A DNA stretch of 64,000 nt from CAVXSP01 sp963764505 (GCA_963764505.1 CAVXSP010000003.1:62001-126000), one strand, 5' to 3'; positions 36,194 to 45,072 are shown, numbered from the stretch's first letter. The notes: generated from the letters alone by a model not told the origin. Translations and numbers: made by a program.

Positions 36194-36727
36194 ATGTCAC
36201 GACGAAACATCCGATCGGCGCTTCCTCTCGTCCACGCCTTGATCGCCGTTGCGGTGTTCTTCGTGTTGATCTCCAGTTGGTGGATGATGGCCCTGCCGCT
36301 GCCGTCGAAGGTCTTCACCTATCGAGCCATGCCATTCCAACTGCACAAGAACGTAGGGCTCACCGTCGTGGCCCTGGTAATGGTGCTGTTGTACGCGCGG
36401 CTTCGGTATCTGATCACCGCCGGCGGCTCCCATGCGCGGCTGCGGGGAGTCTCGCTCGTTCAGCACGTCCTCTTGTACACGCTCGTACTCACCTGCTGTC
36501 TCAGCGGGTACCTCTCGTCGGCGTATAGCGGGTGGGCCACCCGAGTCTGGTGGCTGTTCGATCTGCCGAACTGGGGCGGCGACAACGACGCGCTGAACAT
36601 CCTGTATGGAGACATCCACTCGTGGACCGCCTACGGTCTATTGGGGATCGTCGTGGTCCATATCGGCAATGCCCTGTACCACGCGCTCCGAAACGACCGG
36701 ATCGTCCACCGTATGATTCGTCTGTGA
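36194..36727 (+). CDS. Cytochrome b561-type membrane protein
   Basis: A 177-residue protein with four helices and paired His residues in the membrane: His in LPLVHALIAVAVFFVLISSW, FQLHKNVGLTVVALVMVLLY, VSLVQHVLLYTLVLTCCLSG and HSWTAYGLLGIVVVHIGNALYH. This is the b561 arrangement for two b-type haems between quinone and a periplasmic partner. The short length is right for the family. It ends 52 nt before the PARP-type zinc-finger gene. No redox partner is fixed by context, though c-type cytochromes abound nearby. Confidence 0.85.
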   Translation: MSRRNIRSALPLVHALIAVAVFFVLISSWWMMALPLPSKVFTYRAMPFQLHKNVGLTVVALVMVLLYARLRYLITAGGSHARLRGVSLVQHVLLYTLVLTCCLSGYLSSAYSGWATRVWWLFDLPNWGGDNDALNILYGDIHSWTAYGLLGIVVVHIGNALYHALRNDRIVHRMIRL

Positions 36728-36779
36728 CCGTTCTTCCGCTATCTTGGTGTTGACGGGTCCGGCCGGCGAGGGCTGCGCC

Positions 36780-37343
36780 ATGAGTCACACCATCGAGCCT
36801 GCGACCACCGGCCGCGCGAAGTGCCGCGCCTGCGGTGGCCGCATTGCGTCCGGCGAGACGCGCTTCGGCGAGCGGGTGCCGAATCCGTTCGGCGAGGACG
36901 GCAGCGAGACGACGCACTGGTACCACGTGCCCTGCGCGGCGTTCACGCGTCCGGAGGCGTTCCTGGAGGGGCTCGGGCCGACACCGGGCGCGGTCGGCGA
37001 TCGAGACCGGCTGGAAGCAGAGGCCAGGCTCGGCGTCGAACACCACCGGCTGCCGCGCCTGCGGGCGGCCGAACGCGCGCCGACCGGACGCGCCACGTGT
37101 CGCGCCTGCCGCACGCCCATCGCGAAAGACGGATGGCGCATCGGGCTCGCCTACTACGAGGACGGACGATTCTCGCCCGGCGGGTACGTTCACCTCGCCT
37201 GCGCCCGGACCTATGTCGAGACGGACCGCCTCGCCGCGCGGCTGAGACACTTCTCGCCAGGCCTGAGCGACGAAGACTTCGGAGAGATTCAGGCGGCTCT
37301 GGGCGGACCGTCAGCCGAAGCCGCCGGCGGAACCGGCGACTGA
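36780..37343 (+). CDS. Protein with two PARP-type zinc fingers
   Basis: A 187-residue cytoplasmic protein with two tandem zf-PARP modules. The first is C-x2-C...H-x2-C (KCRACGGRIASGETRFGER ... WYHVPCAAF), the second repeats it (TCRACRTPIAKDGWRIGLAY ... YVHLACARTYV). In eukaryotic PARP1 and DNA ligase III such fingers recognise DNA nicks and ends. No catalytic domain is present, so a DNA-break-binding or adaptor role is inference. The C-terminal tail is helical then Gly-rich. Stop is 21 nt from the convergent cytochrome gene. Confidence 0.78.
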   Translation: MSHTIEPATTGRAKCRACGGRIASGETRFGERVPNPFGEDGSETTHWYHVPCAAFTRPEAFLEGLGPTPGAVGDRDRLEAEARLGVEHHRLPRLRAAERAPTGRATCRACRTPIAKDGWRIGLAYYEDGRFSPGGYVHLACARTYVETDRLAARLRHFSPGLSDEDFGEIQAALGGPSAEAAGGTGD

Positions 37344-37364
37344 TGGCGCTCCACGTCCAGTTCG

Positions 37365-37991
37365 TCACCCTCCGAGGTGACTGGCCCAGGCCGCGACAGC
37401 GACGATCTGATCGATCGTCATGCCCGAGGTGACGGCGTGCATCGGCGGCGCGGTCGCTTCCGCGCGGGTCCGGCTCTTGAACGACACCAATTGCTTCACG
37501 AGATACTCAGGATGCTGATCTGCCAGCCGAGGAATGATGGCGTTGCCCTCGGCGCGCTGGCCATGACAAGTCTGGCATGCCGGCACGCCCTCCGAGGCAA
37601 TCCCCTGCTCGAAGATCGCCTGGCCGGCTTGGGCGAGCTTCGGATCGGGAGCCTTCCCTGGCGACGGCGTCTGTTGGGCGTAGTACGTCGCGAGCTTGGC
37701 GATCATGTCGTCGGTCAGTTGCGCGGTCATCCCCCACATGTACGCCTGGGCCATGGGGTCGCCGCGCGTACGGTCGCGAAACGCTTTGAGTTGGCCATCC
37801 AGATAGTCCTCTTGCTGGCCGGCCAGCTTCGGGAAGGCCGGCGAGACGCTGTTGCCTCGTGGGCCGTGACAAGAGGCGCAGATCTGACCTGCCACCGCGG
37901 CGGCGTCCGGCTGCTGCGCCTGGAACGTCGTCGAGCCGGCGGCGCAGACGAGCGCCATGGCTGAAACCGTCGCCGTCAATTGGAGTCTCAT
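37365..37991 (-). CDS. Cytochrome c4-type dihaem c cytochrome (copy 2)
   Basis: A 208-residue periplasmic protein: signal peptide to about residue 25, then two c-type domains, each with a haem motif: CASCH in AGQICASCHGPRGNSVSP, and CTCH-type CQTCH in PACQTCHGQRAEGN. Met ligand candidates lie in MAQAYMWGMTAQL and PPMHAVTSGMT. The layout and length match cytochrome c4, a mobile or membrane-associated electron carrier to terminal oxidases. It is the last gene of the nine-gene series and about as similar to the c4 copy at 39606 as a recent duplicate would be (shared HPEYLVKQLVSFK and AVAAWASHLGG). Confidence 0.9.
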   Translation of the reverse strand: MRLQLTATVSAMALVCAAGSTTFQAQQPDAAAVAGQICASCHGPRGNSVSPAFPKLAGQQEDYLDGQLKAFRDRTRGDPMAQAYMWGMTAQLTDDMIAKLATYYAQQTPSPGKAPDPKLAQAGQAIFEQGIASEGVPACQTCHGQRAEGNAIIPRLADQHPEYLVKQLVSFKSRTRAEATAPPMHAVTSGMTIDQIVAVAAWASHLGG

Positions 37992-38049
37992 CGTCAATCT
38001 CCGAACGTTCTGCGACACCCGCAATGGGGGCGTCGGCAAGCGAGGTTCG

Positions 38050-39438
38050 CTAGAAGGCAAGCCAGCAGAGGACGTACAAGCTATTGTTGTCGCTCGCGCT
38101 CCTGCCGGCCTCATCGTAGTTCACCCTTCCACCGTTGAACTTCTGGTAGCGAACGTACTGCATGATGAGCCTGACGTTCTGCCACGGCACGTAGTTCAGC
38201 TCGCCAATCCAGCCGCGACTGTTGGGACTGCCGGCCGCGAACCCGGAGACGGGACCATCCGGATATAGGACGGTGTCCGACGAGCCGCGGGTCGAGAATG
38301 CGCCAACAGCAGCACCGTACTTCCGCTGGAAGAAGTAGCTGCCACCCAGACGAGCCGTCCGCAGATCGTCGGCGGCATTCGCCGCCAAACCCTCCGCGAA
38401 GCTCGCGTCGAGCGACTGGTGTTCCCTGATGTAGGTCGTCTGCACCGAGAGGAGGTGCTTGTCGCCGAGGTATTGATACTGACTGTCGACAGCCACGTCG
38501 CGGAACCTGTCGGTCGGCGGGCCGACCGGCTGACCCTCGAGGCCGAGCTTCGCCACCATGCCGTAGGCGCCAACCGAGAGCGCATGATTTCCCCATTGGC
38601 GCTCGTGGGCCACACGCCAGTACGGCGCCGCCCCCGTGATCACGCCGCCGGCCGTACTGTCGAGCGGCCCGTCCGCGTCGTTGACGCTGAACCCCTGAGG
38701 CGCCGACCGGTACACTCCGACCTCGCCGTAGGTCGAGTTCTTCAGCCAGACGTACCCCGTCAGACCGACGACGCCCCGGTCGGTGAGCCCGCCGCCGACT
38801 TGCGTTCCCGCGCCGGCCGCGGGGGCCGCGCTGGTCACTTGATCGAACGGCATCTGCCACGCCGGCGTGGTGTTCCAGACGTCCTGCACGGTCGGATTGT
38901 TGTTCAGCGTCAGGCCGTAGGTCACGCCGTTGACCCCTCCCACCTGCTTCGCATATCGGATTTCTGTGTTGTCCCAGCCGAAGGAGCCCGATCCGCCTTC
39001 GTAGGTCATCTGGACGAACGCGCCGAGGTTCGGCGCGATCCGTCCGGCGTAGAAGAGGCTGACCTGCTGGGGAAGCAAGACCTGGCCGTTTTGGGCCGTC
39101 GAACCCTCGACTGCCGAATCAGGCAGCGCCTTCTGCGTTCGCGTGTACGACGTCTGCAGCATGAACGAAAGCGGTGGGATCTCGTTCAAGAGCAGCGTGG
39201 CGTCATTCGACGGCGTGATGCCCCGCACCTGGCGAATGTTGTCGATTTGGTAGCCATTCAGCTTGAAAAGCCGGCCGAACGGCGTCAGTTCGGGAAATAC
39301 CGTGTGGCAAGCCTGGCAGGCCAGGCCCGTTTGCCGGGCAAACGAAGGAACGGCCTCGAGCGACGCGGTGGTGCCCGCTAGGACGATGGAAAGAATGACT
39401 GCAGCACCAGCTATTCGAAGTGAGGTGGAAGGTTGCAT
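38050..39438 (-). CDS. Cyc2-like fused monohaem cytochrome-porin
   Basis: A 462-residue protein. Signal peptide residues 1-29; then, right at the mature N-terminus, VPSFARQTGLACQACHTVFP with one CxxCH (41-45), followed by ELTPFGRLFKLNGYQ. The remaining 400 residues are a beta-barrel-like series of alternating strands (LGAFVQMTYEGGSGSFGWDN, YWRVAHERQWGNHALSVGAY, VRLIMQYVRYQKFNGG) ending in Phe. One haem plugged at the N-terminus of an outer-membrane barrel is the layout of Cyc2, the iron-oxidation cytochrome-porin. The relationship is by architecture and N-terminal motif; Fe(II) oxidation is not proven. It is flanked by two c4-type cytochromes and downstream of complex III-like genes. Start has no good ribosome site. 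Confidence 0.75.
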   Translation of the reverse strand: MQPSTSLRIAGAAVILSIVLAGTTASLEAVPSFARQTGLACQACHTVFPELTPFGRLFKLNGYQIDNIRQVRGITPSNDATLLLNEIPPLSFMLQTSYTRTQKALPDSAVEGSTAQNGQVLLPQQVSLFYAGRIAPNLGAFVQMTYEGGSGSFGWDNTEIRYAKQVGGVNGVTYGLTLNNNPTVQDVWNTTPAWQMPFDQVTSAAPAAGAGTQVGGGLTDRGVVGLTGYVWLKNSTYGEVGVYRSAPQGFSVNDADGPLDSTAGGVITGAAPYWRVAHERQWGNHALSVGAYGMVAKLGLEGQPVGPPTDRFRDVAVDSQYQYLGDKHLLSVQTTYIREHQSLDASFAEGLAANAADDLRTARLGGSYFFQRKYGAAVGAFSTRGSSDTVLYPDGPVSGFAAGSPNSRGWIGELNYVPWQNVRLIMQYVRYQKFNGGRVNYDEAGRSASDNNSLYVLCWLAF

Positions 39439-39605
39439 GCGAAAAAAATCGAGCAAGACATGATCCAAAGACTGCGTTCCTGCGCCTTCTTCCTCGGCCA
39501 ATCGAGGCCGGCGAGTGTCTGCTGAATATTCCGCAGCGGCGCGTGATTTTCACCGCCTTTCAGGCGGCCTCGGGATCGGCGACGATTCGAGGCAGCGTGT
39601 GACCG

Positions 39606-40241
39606 TCATCCTCCCAGGTGGCTGGCCCAGGCGGCGACCGCGATGATCTGCTGGAGCGTCATGCCCGACGTCACGGCGTGCATCGGCGCCGCGTTCGCCT
39701 CGGCGCGAACCTCGTTCTTGAACGAGACGAGCTGCTTGACCAGGTATTCGGGATGCTGGTTGGCCAGCCGGGGAATCACCGCGTCGCCTTGGGCCTGTTT
39801 GCCGTGACACGTCGCGCAGGCGACCACGCGCGCTGAGGGTATACCGCGCTCGTAGATCGTCTGGCCGGTCTGCAGCACGGATGAATCGGCGGGCCCAGGG
39901 CTGGACGGCTTCTGATCGGCCAAGTAGGCGGCCAGCTTCGCGATCATGTCGTCGCTCAGGTGCGACGCCTGAATCCACATGTACGCCTGCGCCATCGGTC
40001 CGCCGCGCTTCCGGTCCCGAAACGCCTTCAGCTGGACCTCCAGATAGTCCTTCTGCTGGCCCGCCAGCCGCGGGTACGCGACTTCGGGGCTGTTGCCCTG
40101 CGGCCCGTGACAGGACGCACAGACCTCCGCCACCACCTTGGCCACATCCTGCGATGGCGGAGCCTGCGCCCGCGCGGGCCAGCCAGCATACAGAGCCGTC
40201 ACGACCACGATCGAGGATGTCGAGAAGATTGTGCGTCGCAT
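39606..40241 (-). CDS. Cytochrome c4-type dihaem c cytochrome (copy 1)
   Basis: A 211-residue periplasmic protein with a signal peptide (TIFSTSSIVVVTALYAGWPARA) and two haem motifs, CASCH (AEVCASCHGPQGNSPEVAYP) and CATCH (VACATCHGKQAQGD), with Met ligand candidates in PMAQAYMW and PMHAVTSGMT. It begins 3 nt after the actD stop, so it is the cytochrome most tightly tied to the complex. As ActE-type cytochromes do in other complexes, it may carry electrons away from or toward ActA. Paralogue of the gene at 37365. Confidence 0.9.
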   Translation of the reverse strand: MRRTIFSTSSIVVVTALYAGWPARAQAPPSQDVAKVVAEVCASCHGPQGNSPEVAYPRLAGQQKDYLEVQLKAFRDRKRGGPMAQAYMWIQASHLSDDMIAKLAAYLADQKPSSPGPADSSVLQTGQTIYERGIPSARVVACATCHGKQAQGDAVIPRLANQHPEYLVKQLVSFKNEVRAEANAAPMHAVTSGMTLQQIIAVAAWASHLGG

Positions 40242-40244
40242 CGT

Positions 40245-40769
40245 TCAGGACCTCCGAATCGGCCAGATGATCTTGACCCGTGCACCTGGCGGACTGCTGA
40301 GCGCCGTCTCCAACTGCGGCACGGCTCCCTCCAGCGCTTCCTCTACGCCGACCAGAATGCTGCCTTCGGTCGTGACCTCCGGGTCGTACAGTCTCTGGCC
40401 CCGCGACGGGAGCAGCGCCGTGACGACCAGCGTGATCACCGTCGCCACGATGGCCCCGAGCATCGTGAGCTCGAAGATCACGATCAGGTTCGGCCACCAG
40501 GCGAAGATCGGCAGCCCGCCCACCTCGATCGGCCACGGCACCTCGCTGTACCATGCGAGGCCGTAGCCGGCCGCCAGGCCGACGAGGCCGCCCAGGCAGG
40601 CGAACCACCACATCCAGGTCGCCTTGTCCATGGCGGCGAATTCGTAGTCCTCCATCGGCTGCGACGAGATCACCGTGATCTCGCGGTCGGGGACGCCTGC
40701 CGCCCGCAGGCGATTGACCGCCTGCTGGGCCGACCGCCCGTCGGGATACAGCCCATAGACGGCGCTCAT
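40245..40769 (-). CDS. actD: ActD, DUF3341 membrane subunit of alternative complex III
   Basis: A 174-residue protein with the DUF3341 fold: an N-terminal soluble alpha/beta domain (VYGLYPDGRSAQQAVNRLRA, GVPDREITVISSQPM), two membrane helices (TWMWWFACLGGLVGLAAGYGLAWYS; PNLIVIFELTMLGAIVATVITLV) and a C-terminal soluble tail. DUF3341 is the marker of alternative complex III (ActD). Its ATG overlaps the actC stop (ATGA), and the c4 gene follows after 3 nt. Confidence 0.9.
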   Translation of the reverse strand: MSAVYGLYPDGRSAQQAVNRLRAAGVPDREITVISSQPMEDYEFAAMDKATWMWWFACLGGLVGLAAGYGLAWYSEVPWPIEVGGLPIFAWWPNLIVIFELTMLGAIVATVITLVVTALLPSRGQRLYDPEVTTEGSILVGVEEALEGAVPQLETALSSPPGARVKIIWPIRRS

Positions 40770-42121
40770 AGATGCAGCTCTCCAAGCCGGTGTTCTTCGG
40801 TCGCCGGCGGAATCAGTTCGGGCGACGGGTGGCCGCCCGCCTTGAGCTCCCAGATCGAGATGATCGGAACGAACTTCGTGAAGAGCACGTACAGCAGGGC
40901 CATGGCGCCGAATGTGGCGACGGTGATCACGATCTCGACCGGCTGAGGACGGTAGTGGCCGAAGTTGTACGGCAGGTACTTGGCCCCGAGCGAGGGCACG
41001 ACGATCAGGAAGCGCTCCAGCCACATGCCGACGATCACACCGAGCGCCGCGACGACGCAGCCGGCGATCGTCCTGAAGCGGCGGATGCCCAGCAGGACGA
41101 GCGGCACGACGAAGTTCAGCACGATCATCGTCCAGTAGAGCGGCGCGAACGACTCCCGCTGCGTGCGGAAGAACACGCCCATCTCGGCTGGGCCGTTTCC
41201 GTAGTAGGTCACGAGGCGCTCGTTGAACACGAAATAGCCCCACAGGAGCGCCATGACGAGGAGCAGCTTTCCCAGATTCTCGAAGTGGACCGGATGGAGG
41301 TAGTCCTCGAGGTGCAGGAACCGGCGCACGAGCGCCATCGCCACGATGAGCGCGGCGATGCCGCTGAAGATCGCGCCGGCCACGAAGTAGGGTCCAAAGA
41401 TGGTCGACTGCCACATCGGCACCGGCGCCATCGAGAAATCGAACGACACGATCGTGTGCACCGAGACGGCGATGGGAATGATCGCGATCGCCATGATCTG
41501 CATGGCGGTCTCGAGCCGGTGCCACTGCTTCGGCGTGCCGCGCCATCCGAGGGCGAGGACGCGGTAGATGCGGCGCCTGACGCCAATCGCCCTGTCGCGC
41601 ACGATCGCGAAGTCGGGAATCATCGGCAGCAGGAGGAACAGGACGCTGCCCGTGAGGTACGTGTTGATCGCGAAGAAGTCCCAGACCAGCGGCGAGCGGA
41701 AGTTGGGCCAGATGAGCCGCTGGCTCGGGTACGGGACGAGCCAGAAGAACAGCCACGGCCGGCCGAGGTGGATGATCGGAAACATCGCGCCGATCATCAG
41801 GGCGAACACCGTGATGACCTCCGCGCACCGCGTCACCGGACGGCGCCATCCGGCGTTGACGAGCCGGAGAATCGCAGAGATCAGCGTGCCGGCGTGGCTG
41901 ATCCCGATCCAGAAGACGAAGTTGGTGATGTAGAAGGCCCAGAAGATGGGCCGCTGCAGCCCCGAGATGCCGATGCCGTAATAGATCTGGCTGAACCACG
42001 CGATTGCGCCCGCGAGCACGAACGCCCCGAAACAGGCCGCGAGCACGTAGAAGCGCCACGAGGTCAGCAGCAGCGGGCGCAGCAGGTCGCGGTTGATTCG
42101 ACGGCCGGCCGGATGCGTCAC
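40766..42121 (-). CDS. actC: ActC, NrfD-like quinone-interacting membrane subunit
   Basis: A 451-residue integral membrane subunit with about ten helices, of the NrfD/PsrC family. Recognisable stretches include WAFYITNFVFWIGISHAGTLISAILRL, IHLGRPWLFFW, FAINTYLTGSVLFLLLPMIPDF and SMAPVPMWQSTIFGPYFVAGAI. In alternative complex III this subunit holds the quinol site next to the iron-sulfur subunit. The start is GTG 42121, overlapping the FeS subunit stop (GTGA); the stop overlaps actD. No ActF-type second copy is present in the window. Confidence 0.92.
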   Translation of the reverse strand: MTHPAGRRINRDLLRPLLLTSWRFYVLAACFGAFVLAGAIAWFSQIYYGIGISGLQRPIFWAFYITNFVFWIGISHAGTLISAILRLVNAGWRRPVTRCAEVITVFALMIGAMFPIIHLGRPWLFFWLVPYPSQRLIWPNFRSPLVWDFFAINTYLTGSVLFLLLPMIPDFAIVRDRAIGVRRRIYRVLALGWRGTPKQWHRLETAMQIMAIAIIPIAVSVHTIVSFDFSMAPVPMWQSTIFGPYFVAGAIFSGIAALIVAMALVRRFLHLEDYLHPVHFENLGKLLLVMALLWGYFVFNERLVTYYGNGPAEMGVFFRTQRESFAPLYWTMIVLNFVVPLVLLGIRRFRTIAGCVVAALGVIVGMWLERFLIVVPSLGAKYLPYNFGHYRPQPVEIVITVATFGAMALLYVLFTKFVPIISIWELKAGGHPSPELIPPATEEHRLGELHL

Positions 42122-42807
42122 GACGCCACCTCTTTGGCGAGATAGGTGACCTTCGGCCGCGTGCCGACGTCTTCGAGCAGCTTCGAACCCCGCGTCGATG
42201 CGGAGAGGCGTGAGACCTCGCTGTCCGGGTCGCTCAAATCCCCGAACACGAGCGCGCGCGGCGCGCAGGACTGCACGCACGCCGGCTGGATGTCGCCGTC
42301 GCGAAGCTCGCGCCCGTCGGCCTTCGCCTGGATCTGCGCGGCCCGGATGCGCTGCACGCAGAACGTGCACTTCTCCGTGACGCCGACTTCCCGCCGGGAA
42401 ACATCCGGATTGAGCTGCAGGTCCAGCGGCTTCTCCCAGGAGGAGTTGAAGAAATCGAAGAACCGTGCGGTGTACGGACACGCGTTCTCGCAATAGCGCG
42501 TGCCGATGCAGCGGTTGTACGCCTGGCCGTTCAGCCCGTCTTCCGTGTGGTAGCTCGCGTAGGTGGGACAGACCGACTCGCAGGGGGCGCTGTCGCACTG
42601 CTGGCACATCAAGGGCCGGAACTTCAGCCGTACGTCGGGGAACTCGCCCTCCCAGTACCGCTCTATCGCAATCCAGTGCTTCGCGCGCCCTCTGGCCGCC
42701 TCCGCGTCCCCCACGGTCGAGATGTTGTTCTCGGCGTGGCAGGCCACGACACAGGCGGCGCATCCGGTGCACCGATCGAGATCCACGGCCATCCCCCAAC
42801 GCGCCAT
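42118..42807 (-). CDS. actB2: Iron-sulfur subunit of alternative complex III (ActB C-terminal part as a separate gene)
   Basis: A 229-residue four-cluster ferredoxin-type subunit. Cys motifs are CTGCAACVVAC, CQQCDSAPCESVCP, CIGTRYCENACP and, near the end, CTFC with CVQSCAP, the ordering seen in PsrB/HybA/ActB2. It has no signal of its own, as expected for a subunit exported with the Tat-bearing Mo-like partner. ATG shares one base with the stop of that partner (TGATG). In most complexes this region is fused to the Mo-like domain as one ActB, so the split is unusual. Confidence 0.92.
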   Translation of the reverse strand: MARWGMAVDLDRCTGCAACVVACHAENNISTVGDAEAARGRAKHWIAIERYWEGEFPDVRLKFRPLMCQQCDSAPCESVCPTYASYHTEDGLNGQAYNRCIGTRYCENACPYTARFFDFFNSSWEKPLDLQLNPDVSRREVGVTEKCTFCVQRIRAAQIQAKADGRELRDGDIQPACVQSCAPRALVFGDLSDPDSEVSRLSASTRGSKLLEDVGTRPKVTYLAKEVAS

Positions 42808-45065
42808 CAGCGGTGTCCCTCCGTTCGCTCGCGAAGCCCGCCCCCGAACAGGATGAGCCGTCCGTCGGCAGGCCCGACTCGGGAGACGCGGACCCGCGTG
42901 GCCGCCCACGCGACGGCGCCCGTGGCGGGCTCCGTCACCGGCGCAAGCAGCTCCGCGGGATTGGCGCCTCGCCCGCTGGCGTAGCGGGTGAACGTGCGAT
43001 GCCCCTGGCCCATGGGCATCGCGACCACGTCGGGGGCGACCCCAGGCACGATCGCGGCGGCGGCCCGGACGGTCCCCTGGCTCGACGCCACCTCGACGAT
43101 GTCGCCCTGACCGATCCCGAGGCGAGCCGCGCTCGCCGGGTTGATCTCGACCCAGCTGCCCCACATCGCCGTGGACACGGGATCCGGCAGCTCCTGAAGC
43201 CACGGCAGATGCGCGAGCGATCCGTCGAGAAAGGCGGTCGACGGGTACGGCAGGAGGTGGAACGGGTACTGCCCGGTCTCGCCGTCGAAGCGTGGCGGTT
43301 CGAATGCGGCCGCGGCGCGCGACGCATCCGCGGCCGCCGCGCGCCGGATGGGCCCGGGCAGGGCGCCGCGCCAGAAGCCGGTGCTCTGAGCCTCCGACCA
43401 CGCGTCGCCCTCCGGAGCCGCGGGCGGCAGCGCCGCGAAGGTCGCCGCCAGCATTTCGTCGAACGTCTCCCACGGCAGATCCAGCGGTCGCTTCAGCCGC
43501 CGGCCGATGTCGAGCAGGACGTCCGCCGTCGCGCGCGTCTCGTAGAGCGGACGCATCGCCGGCGGCGCCGCGCCGGCCACGGCGACCGTCGTCCCGGCCT
43601 CGGGCAGCGCCTCGCTCCAGGATTCCAGGAACGAATGGTCGGGCAGGACGAGATCCGCGAAGATGCTGGTCTCGTCCAGGAAGCTGCCGAAGCTGACGAT
43701 GTGCGGGACTTTCGCGAGGGCGTCCTGGACCCGCCATGCACGGGGCGCCGTGAAGACCGGGTTGACGCCATCGATCATGAGCAACTGCGGGGCCGCCGGC
43801 CCGCCGGCCAGGGCGTCCGCGGCGAATTGCTCGAGCGCCGGGGCGGGACGCGGAGCCGGACCGCCGCCCTTCAGGGCTGCGGTGACGTCGAGCTGCGGCG
43901 TGAAGAAGATTCCGCCGGGCTGTTCGAGGCTCCCGGCGAGGGCATTGAGCGCGTTCACCGCCAGTGCCGTGAAGAGGCCGTTCGAGTGCGCCAGGGGCGG
44001 TCCGGCGACGATGGCGACCGACGGCCGCGTCTCGGCGAACTGCCGCGCCAGGTGCTCGACGCGTGCCGCCGGCACGCCCGTGAGCTGCTGAACCTGTTCC
44101 GGCGCGTACTCGGCGAGGCCGTCCCGCCAACCCTGAATCAGCTCGCCCGCACGCCCCGCGGCCGACGGGTGGAGGCCCGACGCCATCATCACGTGAGCCA
44201 GCCCGAGCGCGAGCACGCCTTCGGTCCCGGGACGCGCCGGGATCCAGACGTCGGCGCTCGCGCCGGTCAGCGACATCCTTGGCTCGACCTGGACGAATAC
44301 GCCGCGCATCCCGAGACGTCCCCGGCGCATCAGGCCGTACGCCACGCTCTGGGCCACCGGCGAGTTCCACGTCCCGAGAAAGTCCGCGCCGAGACCGAGC
44401 ACGTATCGCGAGTTCGCCAGATCGAACGTCGGCAACTGCTCGCGGCCGAAGCTCATCGCGTTGGCCCGCCTGAGCACCGCGTCGTCGAACAGCTCCCAGG
44501 TGATTGGCGCGCGCGCGCCGAACCGCGCGAGGAACTGGCCGATCAGCGCCGCGCGGTGACTCGGCGCGCGGCGGGCGAGAAACGCCAGTGCACCGGGGGC
44601 GCCGGCGGCATCGAGCGCATCCAGGCGCGCGGCAACCTCGGCGACGGCCTCGTCCCAGGAAACGGCCTCGTATCGGCCCTCGCCGCGGGCGCCGACGCGT
44701 CGGAGCGGCTGCGTGATCCGATCGGGGTGATAGGTAATCTGGATCGCCGCCTGACCGCGCGCGCAGAGGGCGCCGCGGTTGACGGGATGATCCGGGGCGC
44801 CTTCGAGCTTCTTCGCCGCGCCGATGCGGACCACTCCGGCCTGGCCGCCGCGCACGACGTCGGCATCGGCAGCCATCACGCGCACCGTCAGGCCGCACCC
44901 GGCTTGGCAGCCCGGGCACACCGCGGGCTTCCACTCCGCGAGACCCGGGATGATGTTCTCGTCGGGCAGGAACCGGACGATCTGGTGCTCGGGATGGCCG
45001 CACGCGGCGAGCGCCGCGGCGCTGCCGGTCACGGCGGTGAGCTTGATGAAGGTACGGCGATCCAT
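42807..45065 (-). CDS. actB1: Molybdopterin-oxidoreductase-like subunit of alternative complex III (ActB N-terminal part)
   Basis: A 752-residue Tat-exported subunit: signal RRTFIKLTAVTGSAAALAAC, in which LAAC is also a lipobox. The body has strongly ActB-like motifs (VLGLGADFLGTWNSPVAQS, LPWLQELPDPVSTAMWGSW, WVEINPASA). Unlike the described ActB, it keeps an N-terminal C-x2-C-x3-C (CPGCQAGC) and a later Cys in GALCARG, the pattern for a [4Fe-4S] cluster of catalytic Mo enzymes. Whether a cluster or cofactor is bound is open. Downstream of the pentahaem gene by 7 nt and coupled to the FeS subunit. Confidence 0.9.
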   Translation of the reverse strand: MDRRTFIKLTAVTGSAAALAACGHPEHQIVRFLPDENIIPGLAEWKPAVCPGCQAGCGLTVRVMAADADVVRGGQAGVVRIGAAKKLEGAPDHPVNRGALCARGQAAIQITYHPDRITQPLRRVGARGEGRYEAVSWDEAVAEVAARLDALDAAGAPGALAFLARRAPSHRAALIGQFLARFGARAPITWELFDDAVLRRANAMSFGREQLPTFDLANSRYVLGLGADFLGTWNSPVAQSVAYGLMRRGRLGMRGVFVQVEPRMSLTGASADVWIPARPGTEGVLALGLAHVMMASGLHPSAAGRAGELIQGWRDGLAEYAPEQVQQLTGVPAARVEHLARQFAETRPSVAIVAGPPLAHSNGLFTALAVNALNALAGSLEQPGGIFFTPQLDVTAALKGGGPAPRPAPALEQFAADALAGGPAAPQLLMIDGVNPVFTAPRAWRVQDALAKVPHIVSFGSFLDETSIFADLVLPDHSFLESWSEALPEAGTTVAVAGAAPPAMRPLYETRATADVLLDIGRRLKRPLDLPWETFDEMLAATFAALPPAAPEGDAWSEAQSTGFWRGALPGPIRRAAAADASRAAAAFEPPRFDGETGQYPFHLLPYPSTAFLDGSLAHLPWLQELPDPVSTAMWGSWVEINPASAARLGIGQGDIVEVASSQGTVRAAAAIVPGVAPDVVAMPMGQGHRTFTRYASGRGANPAELLAPVTEPATGAVAWAATRVRVSRVGPADGRLILFGGGLRERTEGHR

Positions 45066-45072
45066 GGCGCAG

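Noticed and set aside
42118..45003. A single long protein including the iron-sulfur subunit
   Set aside because: Only the last 229 residues (from 42807) are protein-like. The rest is an out-of-frame shadow of the Mo-like subunit.
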